64,000 nt of DNA from Prescottella equi (GTDB taxonomy: Bacteria > Actinomycetota > Actinomycetes > Mycobacteriales > Mycobacteriaceae), in assembly GCF_002094305.1 (NCBI RefSeq), contig NZ_LWTX01000006.1, positions 248,001 to 312,000 of the forward strand, written 5' to 3'. Shown here in pieces: positions 47,142 to 55,384 of this stretch (position 1 is the stretch's first letter; the number at the start of each line of letters is the position of its first letter). Both the position numbers and the translations under genes were made by a program. Under the pieces are notes generated by a model, which worked only from the letters and a program-made list of their open reading frames with translations, ran no database searches and was not told the origin of the DNA.

Positions 47142-47779
47142 GTCGCCACCTCTCCCGCGCTGTCGAGCAGTTCGGTGACGGCCTCGTCGAGACCGAGCAG
47201 TCCCCGGGCCGACTTGAACCGGGCCAGCGCCGCGATGGTGTCGTGGTCGAGGCGCACCCAGCCGCTGGACGGGAAGTTCTGCCGCACGACGTCCCGCCAC
47301 ACCTCGACGGGCATGTCGAACTGCGCCTCCCGGTCCCACGGAATCTGCTCCACCCCGAAACCGTTGGCGCCCTTGGTGAAGATCGTCCCGCTGAACAGGA
47401 ATCCGAGGGGGACGCTGCCGTCGTCGAGCGCATGCAGGTACTTCGACGCCGCGACCTCGAAGTCGTACGTGCAGGGCATCACCAGTTCGGTGACGCACTC
47501 ACCGGTGAAGCCGGGCACCACGGCGGTCGTGTGCAGCCACGGGAACGTCGACAGCGTGGACGACCAGCGTTCCCGCGGACCGAACAGGTCGAGCAGTCCG
47601 GACTCCTCCCGATCGCTGTACCGGCGCCGTCGCGGTTCGATCCGGATCTGACATCGGAGCGCCAGTGCATGGACGGCGGTGCCGGTGGTCTCGGCAATCC
47701 GTAGCCGCGCGAGCAGATTGGGGGACACCGCGAACGGTTCCGCGCCGATCGCCAGCACCGAGAAGTCCAGGGCGGTCAC
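47138..47779 (-). CDS. DUF6084-like hydrogenase-cluster protein
   Basis: A 213-residue protein I associate with DUF6084, found in group 1h hydrogenase clusters. The text ALDFSVLAIGAEPFAVSPNLLARLRI begins the conserved region, continuing ALRCQIRIEPRRRRYSDREESGLLDLFG; the rest is beta-sandwich-like (VVPGFTGECVTELVMPCTYDFEVAASKYLHAL, by its ends). No catalytic motif is visible. A structural or assembly role beside the hydrogenase is inferred from context only. GTG 47779 overlaps the stop of the DUF5947-like gene. Confidence 0.8.
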   Translation of the reverse strand: MTALDFSVLAIGAEPFAVSPNLLARLRIAETTGTAVHALALRCQIRIEPRRRRYSDREESGLLDLFGPRERWSSTLSTFPWLHTTAVVPGFTGECVTELVMPCTYDFEVAASKYLHALDDGSVPLGFLFSGTIFTKGANGFGVEQIPWDREAQFDMPVEVWRDVVRQNFPSSGWVRLDHDTIAALARFKSARGLLGLDEAVTELLDSAGEVAT

Positions 47780-48447
47780 GACACACCTCCCGCGCGCATC
47801 GGGGTGCTGCGGCGCTGGACCCGCGCGAAGAAGTCGTCCAGTTCGCCGCGCGCGTCCTGGCCTCCGTCGAAGCCACGCCAGCACCGCCGCAACCGGCCCA
47901 CCAGCTCGTAGCACGCGTCGATCGGCAGCAGATGGCACTCGGCCCCCGCCGGACCGCTCTTCGGGATCCGGATCAGCAGCGCCTCCACGTCGGGGACCGC
48001 CGTGGCGAGCACCGGGTTGTCGTCGAGGACCGCGGTCCACGCCTCGATCGCGAGTTCGGACTCGGTGGCGCCGGCCGGTCCCGGATAGAAGGCGACGGTG
48101 CGGCCCTGATCGGAGTTGCGGAAGAAGAACGCCAGTCCCACCGGAATCTCGAGCCCGTCCCAGCGTCCCGGCCCCAACGAGAAGTCCGGGAACGACAGGT
48201 ACCGCTCGGGCACGGCCCGGTATTTCAGGTCCGCGCCCGGCTCGGCGAACAGCAGGTAGCAGGGCCGGCACACGCACAGCAGTTGCCGACTGACCGTGTT
48301 GACCACGTGTGGGTGTTCGTCGGCGACGGGCACCGCGCACATCTCGCACCGCTCCGACGTCACCGGGGCCGGCCGTTCGGCGGCGATCCGACGAAGCACC
48401 CCCAACGCCGATCCGCTGGGGGTGCGGCGCTCGAACGGCCCGCTCAT
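47776..48447 (-). CDS. DUF5947-like cysteine-motif protein
   Basis: A 223-residue protein I associate with DUF5947. Five Cys lie at its N-terminus: CEMC (34, 37) and CVCRPC (58, 60, 63), probably a zinc ribbon or small Fe-S site. The remainder is predicted alpha/beta with the conserved segment LEIPVGLAFFFRNSDQGRTVAFYPGPAGATES (by its ends). It follows the NifU/Rieske-like gene with a 4-base overlap. A metal-delivery or electron-transfer accessory role is possible. Confidence 0.8.
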   Translation of the reverse strand: MSGPFERRTPSGSALGVLRRIAAERPAPVTSERCEMCAVPVADEHPHVVNTVSRQLLCVCRPCYLLFAEPGADLKYRAVPERYLSFPDFSLGPGRWDGLEIPVGLAFFFRNSDQGRTVAFYPGPAGATESELAIEAWTAVLDDNPVLATAVPDVEALLIRIPKSGPAGAECHLLPIDACYELVGRLRRCWRGFDGGQDARGELDDFFARVQRRSTPMRAGGVS

Positions 48448-49379
48448 CCCGTCACCGCCGCGGGCACCGCCACCGACAGGACGCCGTCGCGGGTGAGCAC
48501 AGGAAGCGGGTCGAGGTGACCGCCCGGATCCTCCACGCCGGTCCCGGCGCGGCGGACGTCGTAGTGGGTACGGCACGTGGGGCACCGGAGCACCGCGTCG
48601 TTCACGTGTCCGCCTGCCCGGCGGTGCAGCGACGTGCCGGCCATCGAGTTCCCGCACGCGGGACACCGGTCCCGGTACGCGAACAACTCGTCGCCGATCC
48701 GGCACACCAGCATCGACAGGCCGCCGACCGTGAACCCTCCCACCTCTCCCGGCGCGAGTTCGGCGAACTCCTCGGCCGCCAACCAGGTGCCGCTTCGTGT
48801 CGGTTCCTCGCGTACGTGCGACATCAGGGAATCCACCGTGAACACACCGGCTGTGGGGGCGGTCTCCCGGTCTTCGGTCTCCACCTCGATCGCCATCGTC
48901 TCGGGAGCCGCGGCCTGCACGGCGCCTTCGACTGCCAGCTGCAGTGTCACCGCCGACGACGGGCACCCGTGGCAGCTGCCCAGCAGCCGCAGCCGCACCA
49001 CGCCGTCGTCGGTCACATCCACCAGTTCGACGTCCCCGCCGTGGGATCCGAGATACGGGCGGACGCTGTCGAGCGCCGTCCGGACGCGGGTCTCGACGTC
49101 GTGCGGATGCAGTCCGCCGACCAGCAGCACGCTCGACACCAGTTCGTCCCGCGCGAGTTCGTCCACCAGCCCCGGGGCCCGCGCTGCTATCGTCAGCACC
49201 CGCCCGAGCGCCTCACCGTAGAGGTCCACCACCTCGCGGACGAGTTGCTCGGCACGCTCGCGAGCCACCGGACCGCCCGCCGACGTGGCATCCAGCAATG
49301 CCTCGATCCGATCGCCGGCCTGTCGCCAACGATCGGATTCGGGCGTCTCGTATCGGGTTTCGTCGTGTACCGACGCCAT
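48444..49379 (-). CDS. NifU-domain protein with Rieske-like cysteine domain
   Basis: A 311-residue fusion. Residues 75-165 are a NifU C-terminal (Nfu) domain with GSCHGC (Cys136, Cys139) and LGSHGGDVELVDV, which carries a transient [4Fe-4S] cluster. Residues 180-300 follow a Rieske-ferredoxin fold (CRIGDELFAYRDRC, LRCPTCRTHYDV). Rieske pairs are CxH and CxxH; here they are Cys239-PA-Cys242 and Cys266-PT-Cys269-RT-His272, so both His ligands are replaced. It sits directly after the large subunit, where HucE/HhyE-type Rieske proteins are found, and may be the electron acceptor. Confidence 0.85.
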   Translation of the reverse strand: MASVHDETRYETPESDRWRQAGDRIEALLDATSAGGPVARERAEQLVREVVDLYGEALGRVLTIAARAPGLVDELARDELVSSVLLVGGLHPHDVETRVRTALDSVRPYLGSHGGDVELVDVTDDGVVRLRLLGSCHGCPSSAVTLQLAVEGAVQAAAPETMAIEVETEDRETAPTAGVFTVDSLMSHVREEPTRSGTWLAAEEFAELAPGEVGGFTVGGLSMLVCRIGDELFAYRDRCPACGNSMAGTSLHRRAGGHVNDAVLRCPTCRTHYDVRRAGTGVEDPGGHLDPLPVLTRDGVLSVAVPAAVTG

Positions 49380-49386
49380 CCGTCAC

Positions 49387-51180
49387 CTACTCCCCGGTCA
49401 TCGACTGTGTCGGCGAGTGCAGTTTTTCGAGGGTCTTGCCGTCGCCGAGGTACATGTGGACACCGCAGGGCAGGCACGGGTCGAAGCTGCGCACGGTGCG
49501 CATGATGTCGATGCCCTTGAAGTGGTCGCGGTCGTTCTCCTCGTAGATGTTCAGGTTGGTGACGGCGTCCTCGTACGGACCGGGAACACCCTCGGCATCG
49601 CGGGGGCTGGCGTTCCACGGGGTCGGTGGATACGGGTGATAGTTCGCGATCTTGCCGTCCCGGATCACCATGTGGTGCGACAGCACCCCGCGGACGGCCT
49701 CGGTGAACCCGCAGCCGATGCCCTCGTCGGGCACCTCGAACGTCTCCCACGTCTTGGTCCGCCCGGCGTTGATCTCGACCAGCGCCTTGCGGGCGAAGTG
49801 CAGCGCCATCGCCGCCGCGTACGCCTGGAAGTAGGTGCGTGCACGATTGCGTTCGAGGGTGTTGCTCCACTGCGGGATCTTCCACTCGAATCGCGCCGGT
49901 CCTTTCAGCGCCGTCTTGGGGAAGTCGATCTCGACGCTGTGTCCGGTCGCCTTCACCTCGTCGGTCTCGACCAGTCCGGCGAGCGCGGTCGACCACATCC
50001 GGGCCAGCGCACCGCCACCGGTGTCGAGCGCGAGGTTGTCCTTGCCGTCGAACCAGCGCGGCGACATCACCCAGCTGTACTTGTCCTCGAGATCGCGCTT
50101 CTGGGGCTTGGGGTTGGTGTGCTGGTTCCACGGGTGCCGCCGGTCCACCGGGTTGCCCAACGGATCGGTGGTCACGAACATCTCCTGGTCGGACCAATCG
50201 TCGTAGTACGACGAACCGAGCATGATCCGGATGCCCAGGTTGATGTCGACCAGGTCGGTGGTCACCAGCTTCCCGTCCACCACCACGCCCGGGGTCACGA
50301 ACATCTTCCGGCCCCAGTCGGTCATGTCCTTGTACGCGAAGTTGCACACCTCGGGATCCTGGAAGGCACCCCAGCAGCCGAGCAGCGTGCGCCGCTCCCC
50401 CACGTGCTCGTATCCCGGCAGCGCCTCGTAGAAGAAGTCGAACAGGTCGTCGTGCATCGGCACGACCTTCTTCATGAACTCGATGTAGCGCATCAGGCGC
50501 GTCGTGTAGTCGGTGATCAACTGCACGGTCGCGACGGTGCCGACACCACCCGGATACAGCGTCGACGGGTGGACGTGCCGACCCTCCATGAGACAGAACA
50601 TCTCTCGGGTGAGTCGACTGATGAGCAACGCCTCGCGGTAGAACTCGCCCGTGAACGGGTTGAGTGCGCGCATGATGTCTGCGACCGTCCGGTACCCGTG
50701 TGCGTCCGAATGCGGTGCCGCGGTCTTCTCGGCCATCGCCAGCACGCCGGGATTGGTCTCGGAGACCATCTTCTCGCAGTAGTCGACGGCGACCAGGTTC
50801 TCCTGGAAGATGTTGTGGTCGAACATGTACTCGGCGGCCTCGCCGAGGTTCGCGATCCACTCACCGAGGTGTGGCGGTTGTACGCCGTACGCCATGTTCT
50901 GCGCGTAGCACGAGCAGGTCGCGTGGTTGTCGCCGCAGATGCCGCAGATTCGGCTGGTGATGAAGTGCGCGTCGCGCGGATCCTTGCCCTTCATGAACAG
51001 CGAGTAGCCCCGAAAGATCGACGACGTGCTGTGGCACTCGGCCACGGTCTTGTTCTTGAAGTCGACCTTCGTGTAGATCCCGAGGCTGCCGACGATCCGG
51101 GTGATCGGATCCCAGGCCATCTCGACGAGCCCCTTGTCGTCGGTCGCCCCCTGTTTCGGCTCGGGCACTGTGGAAGTCAT
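49387..51180 (-). CDS. hhyL: [NiFe] hydrogenase large subunit, group 1h
   Basis: A 597-residue catalytic subunit with the Ni-Fe site. N-terminal ligands: RICGICGDNH (Cys79, Cys82). C-terminal ligands: DPCLPCGVH (Cys569, Cys572, His575). A tail of 22 residues follows His575, consistent with endopeptidase processing. The L1 and L2 motif text matches group 1h (formerly group 5) enzymes, which oxidise H2 at atmospheric traces in air. ATG 51180 follows the small subunit by 40 bases, with GGGAAAGAAGG upstream. No Tat motif, so the active site should be in the cytoplasm. Confidence 0.96.
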   Translation of the reverse strand: MTSTVPEPKQGATDDKGLVEMAWDPITRIVGSLGIYTKVDFKNKTVAECHSTSSIFRGYSLFMKGKDPRDAHFITSRICGICGDNHATCSCYAQNMAYGVQPPHLGEWIANLGEAAEYMFDHNIFQENLVAVDYCEKMVSETNPGVLAMAEKTAAPHSDAHGYRTVADIMRALNPFTGEFYREALLISRLTREMFCLMEGRHVHPSTLYPGGVGTVATVQLITDYTTRLMRYIEFMKKVVPMHDDLFDFFYEALPGYEHVGERRTLLGCWGAFQDPEVCNFAYKDMTDWGRKMFVTPGVVVDGKLVTTDLVDINLGIRIMLGSSYYDDWSDQEMFVTTDPLGNPVDRRHPWNQHTNPKPQKRDLEDKYSWVMSPRWFDGKDNLALDTGGGALARMWSTALAGLVETDEVKATGHSVEIDFPKTALKGPARFEWKIPQWSNTLERNRARTYFQAYAAAMALHFARKALVEINAGRTKTWETFEVPDEGIGCGFTEAVRGVLSHHMVIRDGKIANYHPYPPTPWNASPRDAEGVPGPYEDAVTNLNIYEENDRDHFKGIDIMRTVRSFDPCLPCGVHMYLGDGKTLEKLHSPTQSMTGE

Positions 51181-51220
51181 CGAGAAGCCTTCTTTCCCTC
51201 GGCGATCACGCGAGTCCGCA

Positions 51221-52306
51221 CTACCAGGTACGCACGGCCCCCGTCCTCAACAGGCGCCCTGGTGTGCGCCAGTGGGGTTCCTTGTCGAGCGTGCGTCCGG
51301 TGACGCTGCGCAACGTCCGAATGACCGACCCGTACACCTCGGACACCGAGCTCGACAGGATGCCGCCCGGCGGTTCGTCCATGAACGGCATGAACTTGTC
51401 GGGAAAACCGGGCATGGTGCAACCGATGCAGATGCCGCCGACATTGGGGCAGCCTCCGATACCGTTCATCCAACCCCGCTTGGGCACATTGCATTTGACG
51501 ACCGGACCCCAACAACCGAGTTTCACGATGCATTTCGGGGAGCCGTACTCGGTCGCGAAGTCGCCCTGTTCGTAGTAGCCGGCCCGGTCGCACCCCTGGT
51601 GCACGGTCTGACCGAACAACCACTGCGGCCGCAGCATGTCGTCGAGCGGAATCATCGGCGCCTGATTCGTCACCTGATACAGCAGGTAGGTGAGGGTCTC
51701 CGACAGGTTGTCCGGCTGGATCGGACAGCCCGGAACACACACGATCGGCAGCCCGGCCTTGGACTTCCAGTCCCAACCCAGGTAGTCGGGCACACCCATC
51801 GCGCCCGTCGGATTGCCTGCCATCGCGTGGATGCCGCCGTAGGACGAGCAGGTGCCGGCCGTGACGATCGCCGTGGCCTTCGGTGCCAGTCGGTCGAGCC
51901 ACTCACTCGTCGTGACCGGCTGACCCGTCTCCGGGTTGTTACCGAACCCGCACCAGTAGCCCTCGTCGTGCAGTTGCTCGTTCGGAATCGAGCCCTCCAC
52001 AACCAGAACGAACGGTTCGAGTTCTCCCCGGTCGGCCTTCCAGAACCACTCGATGAAGTCGTCGGCCCCGCCCTGCGGCCCGCACTCGAAGTCGATCAGC
52101 GGCCAGTGCACCGCGATCTTCGGCAGTCCTGGCAGCGCTCCGAAGACGATCTCCTCCACGCTGGGCTGGCTGGCGGCGGTGAGTGCCACCGAATCTCCGT
52201 CGCAGCTGAGTCCCGCATTGATCCACAGGACGTGGATGACGCCCTCGTCGGTTTCGGCCTCCGGCGATGTGCCGGACTTCTCGGCTGCTCTCGTGGGTGT
52301 CGACAT
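51221..52306 (-). CDS. hhyS: [NiFe] hydrogenase small subunit, group 1h
   Basis: A 361-residue electron-transfer subunit with three Fe-S clusters. The proximal cluster motif GLSCDGDSV (Cys35 with Asp36/Asp38) fits the 3-Cys/1-Asp ligation known in oxygen-insensitive group 1h enzymes. AGTCSSYGG and VPGCPIQPDN follow. Distal and medial ligands lie in KLGCWGPVVKCNVPKRGW and GGCPNVGGICIGCTMPGFPDKF (by its ends). There is no twin-arginine signal, and no C-terminal membrane helix. ATG 52306 is preferred over GTG 52315. A promoter in the 117-base gap to hypB should drive it. Confidence 0.96.
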   Translation of the reverse strand: MSTPTRAAEKSGTSPEAETDEGVIHVLWINAGLSCDGDSVALTAASQPSVEEIVFGALPGLPKIAVHWPLIDFECGPQGGADDFIEWFWKADRGELEPFVLVVEGSIPNEQLHDEGYWCGFGNNPETGQPVTTSEWLDRLAPKATAIVTAGTCSSYGGIHAMAGNPTGAMGVPDYLGWDWKSKAGLPIVCVPGCPIQPDNLSETLTYLLYQVTNQAPMIPLDDMLRPQWLFGQTVHQGCDRAGYYEQGDFATEYGSPKCIVKLGCWGPVVKCNVPKRGWMNGIGGCPNVGGICIGCTMPGFPDKFMPFMDEPPGGILSSSVSEVYGSVIRTLRSVTGRTLDKEPHWRTPGRLLRTGAVRTW

Positions 52307-52382
52307 AACGGCCACTCCCCGGGGCGCACCGCCCCTGCGTCACCGGAGTCGACCCTCGGCCCACTTGCGTGACGCCCACCAC

Positions 52383-52413
52383 AATTAAGGCGCGACAGCG
52401 GTCGGTCTGTCAA
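52383..52413 (-). promoter_or_regulatory. Promoter before hhyS
   Basis: Minus-strand TTGACA (52408-52413) and CTTAAT/TTAATT (52383-52389), spacer 18-19. It lies between hypB and hhyS, so the structural genes have a promoter beyond the hypA one. Confidence 0.55.
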
Positions 52414-52423
52414 CGCCGGATGA

Positions 52424-53263
52424 TCATTCCTTCCGCCGATCCGAAAGCCACGCGTACCACCGCTCCAGCCCCTCACCGCTGGTCGCGGACAGATTGATCA
52501 CGCGCACATCGGGATTCACCGAGCGCGCATTCTTCTCGCAGGCGTCTGGATCGAAATCGACATAAGGGAGCAGGTCGATCTTGTTGACGATCACGAGATC
52601 GGCCACTACGAAGATGTGCGGGTACTTCAGCGGCTTGTCGTCGCCCTCCGTGACGGATATGAGGACAACCTTGCCTTGCTCACCGAGGTCGAACAGCGCG
52701 GGGCACACGAGGTTTCCGACGTTCTCCACGAAAACGAGCGAATCTTCCGCGGGCCCGAGCGCGTCGAGGGCGTCCCGCACCATCTCGGAGTCGAGATGAC
52801 ACCCCGAACCCGTATTGACCTGTACCACTCGACATCCCGTCGACCGGATCCGATCGGCGTCGAGCAGGGTCTCCTGGTCGCCCTCGATCACCGAGACCGG
52901 TACGGAAGGCCGGAGCTCCCGAACCGTACGCTCGAGCAACGTCGTCTTGCCCGATCCCGGCGAACTCATGATGTTGATCGCCGCGATCCGCCGGTCCGTC
53001 AGCCAGGCCCGGTTGTCCTCCGCGAGGCGGTCGTTCTTGGCGAGGATCTTCTGTTCCAGCGTCAGGGTCTCGGTCGGTGCGTGCCCGTGATCGTCGGGAT
53101 GCGCGTGCACGTGCTCATGACCGTGACCGTGCTCATGGCTGTGGCCGTGTTCGTGGCCGTGTTCGTGTTCGTGTTCGTGTTCGTGGGGCACGGTGCCCGC
53201 CGGTGCACTTATCCGCGTACCTGCCGGTTCGTCGAGTTTGCCGCATCCGCACGTCGCACACAT
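52424..53263 (-). CDS. hypB: Hydrogenase nickel incorporation GTPase HypB with His-rich tract
   Basis: A 279-residue GTPase that stores nickel and drives its insertion with HypA. The N-terminus is MCATCGCG (CxxCGC nickel site), followed by a tract with 17 His alternating with Glu/Gly (about residues 27-65), a nickel store. The GTPase part has the P-loop SSPGSGKTT, the metal-binding GCHLD region, DSLVFVENVGNLVCP and NKID. ATG 53263 is chosen over TTG 53269 because the family begins at MCxxCGC. The tract is coded by a near-perfect hexamer repeat. Confidence 0.95.
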   Translation of the reverse strand: MCATCGCGKLDEPAGTRISAPAGTVPHEHEHEHEHGHEHGHSHEHGHGHEHVHAHPDDHGHAPTETLTLEQKILAKNDRLAEDNRAWLTDRRIAAINIMSSPGSGKTTLLERTVRELRPSVPVSVIEGDQETLLDADRIRSTGCRVVQVNTGSGCHLDSEMVRDALDALGPAEDSLVFVENVGNLVCPALFDLGEQGKVVLISVTEGDDKPLKYPHIFVVADLVIVNKIDLLPYVDFDPDACEKNARSVNPDVRVINLSATSGEGLERWYAWLSDRRKE

Positions 53264-53265
53264 GT

Positions 53266-53595
53266 TCAACTCACTTCCATCGACATGATCCGCAGTTCAC
53301 GACCCGAGAGGACCTCGACGTCGGCACTCCCGCACGGACACAACAAGATCAAGTCCTGCAGGGGGAAATCGGTGTCGCAGCTCCGGCAGTGCGCCAGACC
53401 GGGCGGCTCCTCGATGTCGAGCCGAGCGCCCTGCGCGACCGTACCCTCGGTGACCAGTTCGAAGCAGAACTGCATCGCATCCGGCACCACCGCGCACAGC
53501 CGGCCCACCTGCAGCCGGATGCTGTGCACGGTTCGGCCGTCGGCGCGCTCGCACACCGCGTCGACGACGCTCTGGGTGATCGCCATCTCGTGCAT
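53266..53595 (-). CDS. hypA: Hydrogenase nickel chaperone HypA
   Basis: A 109-residue nickel metallochaperone. The N-terminal MHE (His2, Glu3) binds nickel; a zinc site is made by CRSCDTDFP and CPCGSADV. It works with HypB, whose start lies three bases after its stop. ATG 53595 is the first gene of the leftward hydrogenase cluster and has a promoter 36 bases upstream. Confidence 0.95.
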   Translation of the reverse strand: MHEMAITQSVVDAVCERADGRTVHSIRLQVGRLCAVVPDAMQFCFELVTEGTVAQGARLDIEEPPGLAHCRSCDTDFPLQDLILLCPCGSADVEVLSGRELRIMSMEVS

Positions 53596-53630
53596 TGCAG
53601 AGTCCGTCCGAGTGGAGGCTGTGCGAATTC

Positions 53631-53659
53631 ACGATAGGACGCCCGCGCGCCGACGTCAG
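53631..53659 (-). promoter_or_regulatory. hypA promoter
   Basis: Minus-strand CTGACG (53654-53659), 17 bp, TATCGT (53631-53636). This is the likely first promoter of the whole hydrogenase cluster. Confidence 0.5.
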
Positions 53660-53676
53660 CAGATTCGGGAAGGCAT

Positions 53677-53697
53677 CCGCCCACGGAGCCTGGGCGG
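53677..53697 (-). terminator. Terminator-like hairpin after the TetR gene
   Basis: CCGCCCA / TGGGCGG, 7 bp around a 7-base loop, six bases past the TetR gene's stop and before the hypA promoter. Confidence 0.45.
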
Positions 53698-53702
53698 CGG
53701 AG

Positions 53703-54356
53703 TCAGCCTCCCCTACCCGCCGGACGTGCTGTGGTCAGCCGGCTGGGTGCGGTCAGCGCCGCGACGCCCATGTCGATCAGATTGTTCATGAACTCGTTGT
53801 TGTCCAGCGAGTGGTCGACCCCGTCCTGGATGTCCTCGGCCCGGCTTGCCATCGCCCCCACGGCCATGTCGATCCAGACTCCGAGGCGCTCGGCGCGTAG
53901 CGCATCGGGGAGGTGGACCAGGCGCGCCTGAAGCTGCGAGTAAGCCCACTGAAGATCGTCGGTGCTGTCCGGGTTGAGCGAATGATGCGTGCGCATCTCG
54001 CTGCGGCGCCGCATGTGCACCAGGATTCGCAGATAGTTGCGCCCACTTTCGGTGTCCAACTGGAACCCGAGCGGCCACACCGCGACGACGAGGAGCTCCT
54101 CGATCGAAGGCTCCTTTCCACCGAGTTCCTCGACCAGCACTCGGCGTCGCGAGTCGATTGCGTCGCGATGCCGACGCACGACGGCCTGCAGCAGGGCCTC
54201 ACGAGAGCCGAAGTGATAATGCAGTGCCGAATTGTTCGATTGCCCTGCTGCACGATTGATCTCGCGAAGATTCGCGTCCTCGATACCGAGAGAAGCGAAC
54301 ACGTGCTCAGCAGCATCCACCAGCCGTTCCCGAGTTGCACTGCCGTCGCGTCCCAT
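53703..54356 (-). CDS. TetR-family regulator of the dioxygenase gene
   Basis: A 217-residue regulator with an N-terminal TetR HTH (residues 8-54: ERLVDAAEHVFASLGIEDANLREINRAAGQSNNSALHYHFGSREAL, quoted by its ends only). It is divergent from the dioxygenase gene; a perfect palindrome overlaps the latter's -10 region in the 125-base gap. It likely represses that gene and itself until a substrate is present. The ligand is unknown. ATG 54356 has no strong ribosome site. Confidence 0.88.
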   Translation of the reverse strand: MGRDGSATRERLVDAAEHVFASLGIEDANLREINRAAGQSNNSALHYHFGSREALLQAVVRRHRDAIDSRRRVLVEELGGKEPSIEELLVVAVWPLGFQLDTESGRNYLRILVHMRRRSEMRTHHSLNPDSTDDLQWAYSQLQARLVHLPDALRAERLGVWIDMAVGAMASRAEDIQDGVDHSLDNNEFMNNLIDMGVAALTAPSRLTTARPAGRGG

Positions 54357-54413
54357 GAGCGCATCCTATGTTCGGCTCGCCACGGGCCGGAACGGCGTCT
54401 CCGGTTCCAGGGG

Positions 54414-54457
54414 TTGACAATCCACGCCCCTCCCCGCAAATTAATCCCATCGGATTA
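54414..54457 (+). promoter_or_regulatory. Promoter with TetR-type operator
   Basis: TTGACA at 54414-54419 and AAATTA or a neighbour about 18 bases on. The palindrome TAATCC-N4-GGATTA (54442-54457) overlaps or follows the -10, so a bound repressor would block the dioxygenase gene. Confidence 0.55.
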
Positions 54458-54481
54458 GTTGAGACGAGCGAGGAGGGTTGG

Positions 54482-55369
54482 ATGGCAATCGAGATATCGG
54501 CGCTGACAACTGCGATAGGTGCGGAAATCCGAGGGGTGGACCTGCGGACGTGTGACGAAGCGACCTTCGCGGACGTTCGGGACGCACTGCACGAGTACCA
54601 GGTGGTCTTCGTGCGCGGCGCCCATCTGGACGCCGACGATCATCTCGCGGTGGCCAGACGTTTCGGCGTGCCGAGCATCTTCCCGATCGCCAGGTTGCAG
54701 GGCGCCACGGAGCCGAGCCTGCAGGTGATCTCGGATGGACCGGACAGTCCGCCGACCGCCGAGATGTGGCACACGGATGTCACCTGGATCTCGACGCCAC
54801 CGCGATACGCGCTCCTGTGCGCCGAGGTGATTCCCGACGCCGGCGGCGATACATTGTGGGCCTCGATGACCGCCGCTCACGACGCTCTCTCCCCGACGAT
54901 GCAGAACATGCTCGCGGGTCTCGAGGTGGAGCACACCACCGACAGTTTCGTCGAGTCGATCCTCGAGCGCGGCCACGACAGCCCACAGGCGCAGGCCCTC
55001 GCCGATCGCCTCCGGGCGACGTACCCGCGGACCGTGGTGCATCCACTGATACGTACCCATCCCGAGAACGGCCGACGGATTCTGTTCATCGGCGGTCCGT
55101 CGATGCACCGCATCAAGGGCATGCGACGCGACGAGAGCGACGCCCTCCTCGGCTTCCTGCGGAACTACGTGACCGACGAGCGTTTTCAGTGCCGATGGCG
55201 TTGGAGTCCAGGCGATCTGGCGATCTGGGACGAACGCTCGACCATGCACCGGGCCGCCGCCGATCACTTCCCCAGGTACCGCACGGTCCGAAGGATCGAG
55301 ATCGACGGCGACCGGCCCTACTTCGATCACTCGAACCGGTCCGACCGGGCAAGTTCGAAAGCGTCCTGA
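54482..55369 (+). CDS. TauD/TfdA-family Fe(II)/2-oxoglutarate dioxygenase
   Basis: A 295-residue enzyme that oxidises an organic substrate with O2 and 2-oxoglutarate. The iron triad is His97-x-Asp99 (WHTDVTW) and His256 (STMHRAA), and the 2-oxoglutarate salt bridge is likely Arg267 or Arg270 (FPRYRTVRR). TauD, TfdA and AtsK-type members act on taurine, phenoxyacetates and alkyl sulfates; the substrate here is not fixed. A solute-binding lipoprotein follows 15 bases later and a TetR gene is divergent. ATG 54482 has AGGAGGG five bases upstream. Confidence 0.9.
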   Translation: MAIEISALTTAIGAEIRGVDLRTCDEATFADVRDALHEYQVVFVRGAHLDADDHLAVARRFGVPSIFPIARLQGATEPSLQVISDGPDSPPTAEMWHTDVTWISTPPRYALLCAEVIPDAGGDTLWASMTAAHDALSPTMQNMLAGLEVEHTTDSFVESILERGHDSPQAQALADRLRATYPRTVVHPLIRTHPENGRRILFIGGPSMHRIKGMRRDESDALLGFLRNYVTDERFQCRWRWSPGDLAIWDERSTMHRAAADHFPRYRTVRRIEIDGDRPYFDHSNRSDRASSKAS

Positions 55370-55384
55370 CCGATGGGGAGAAGA

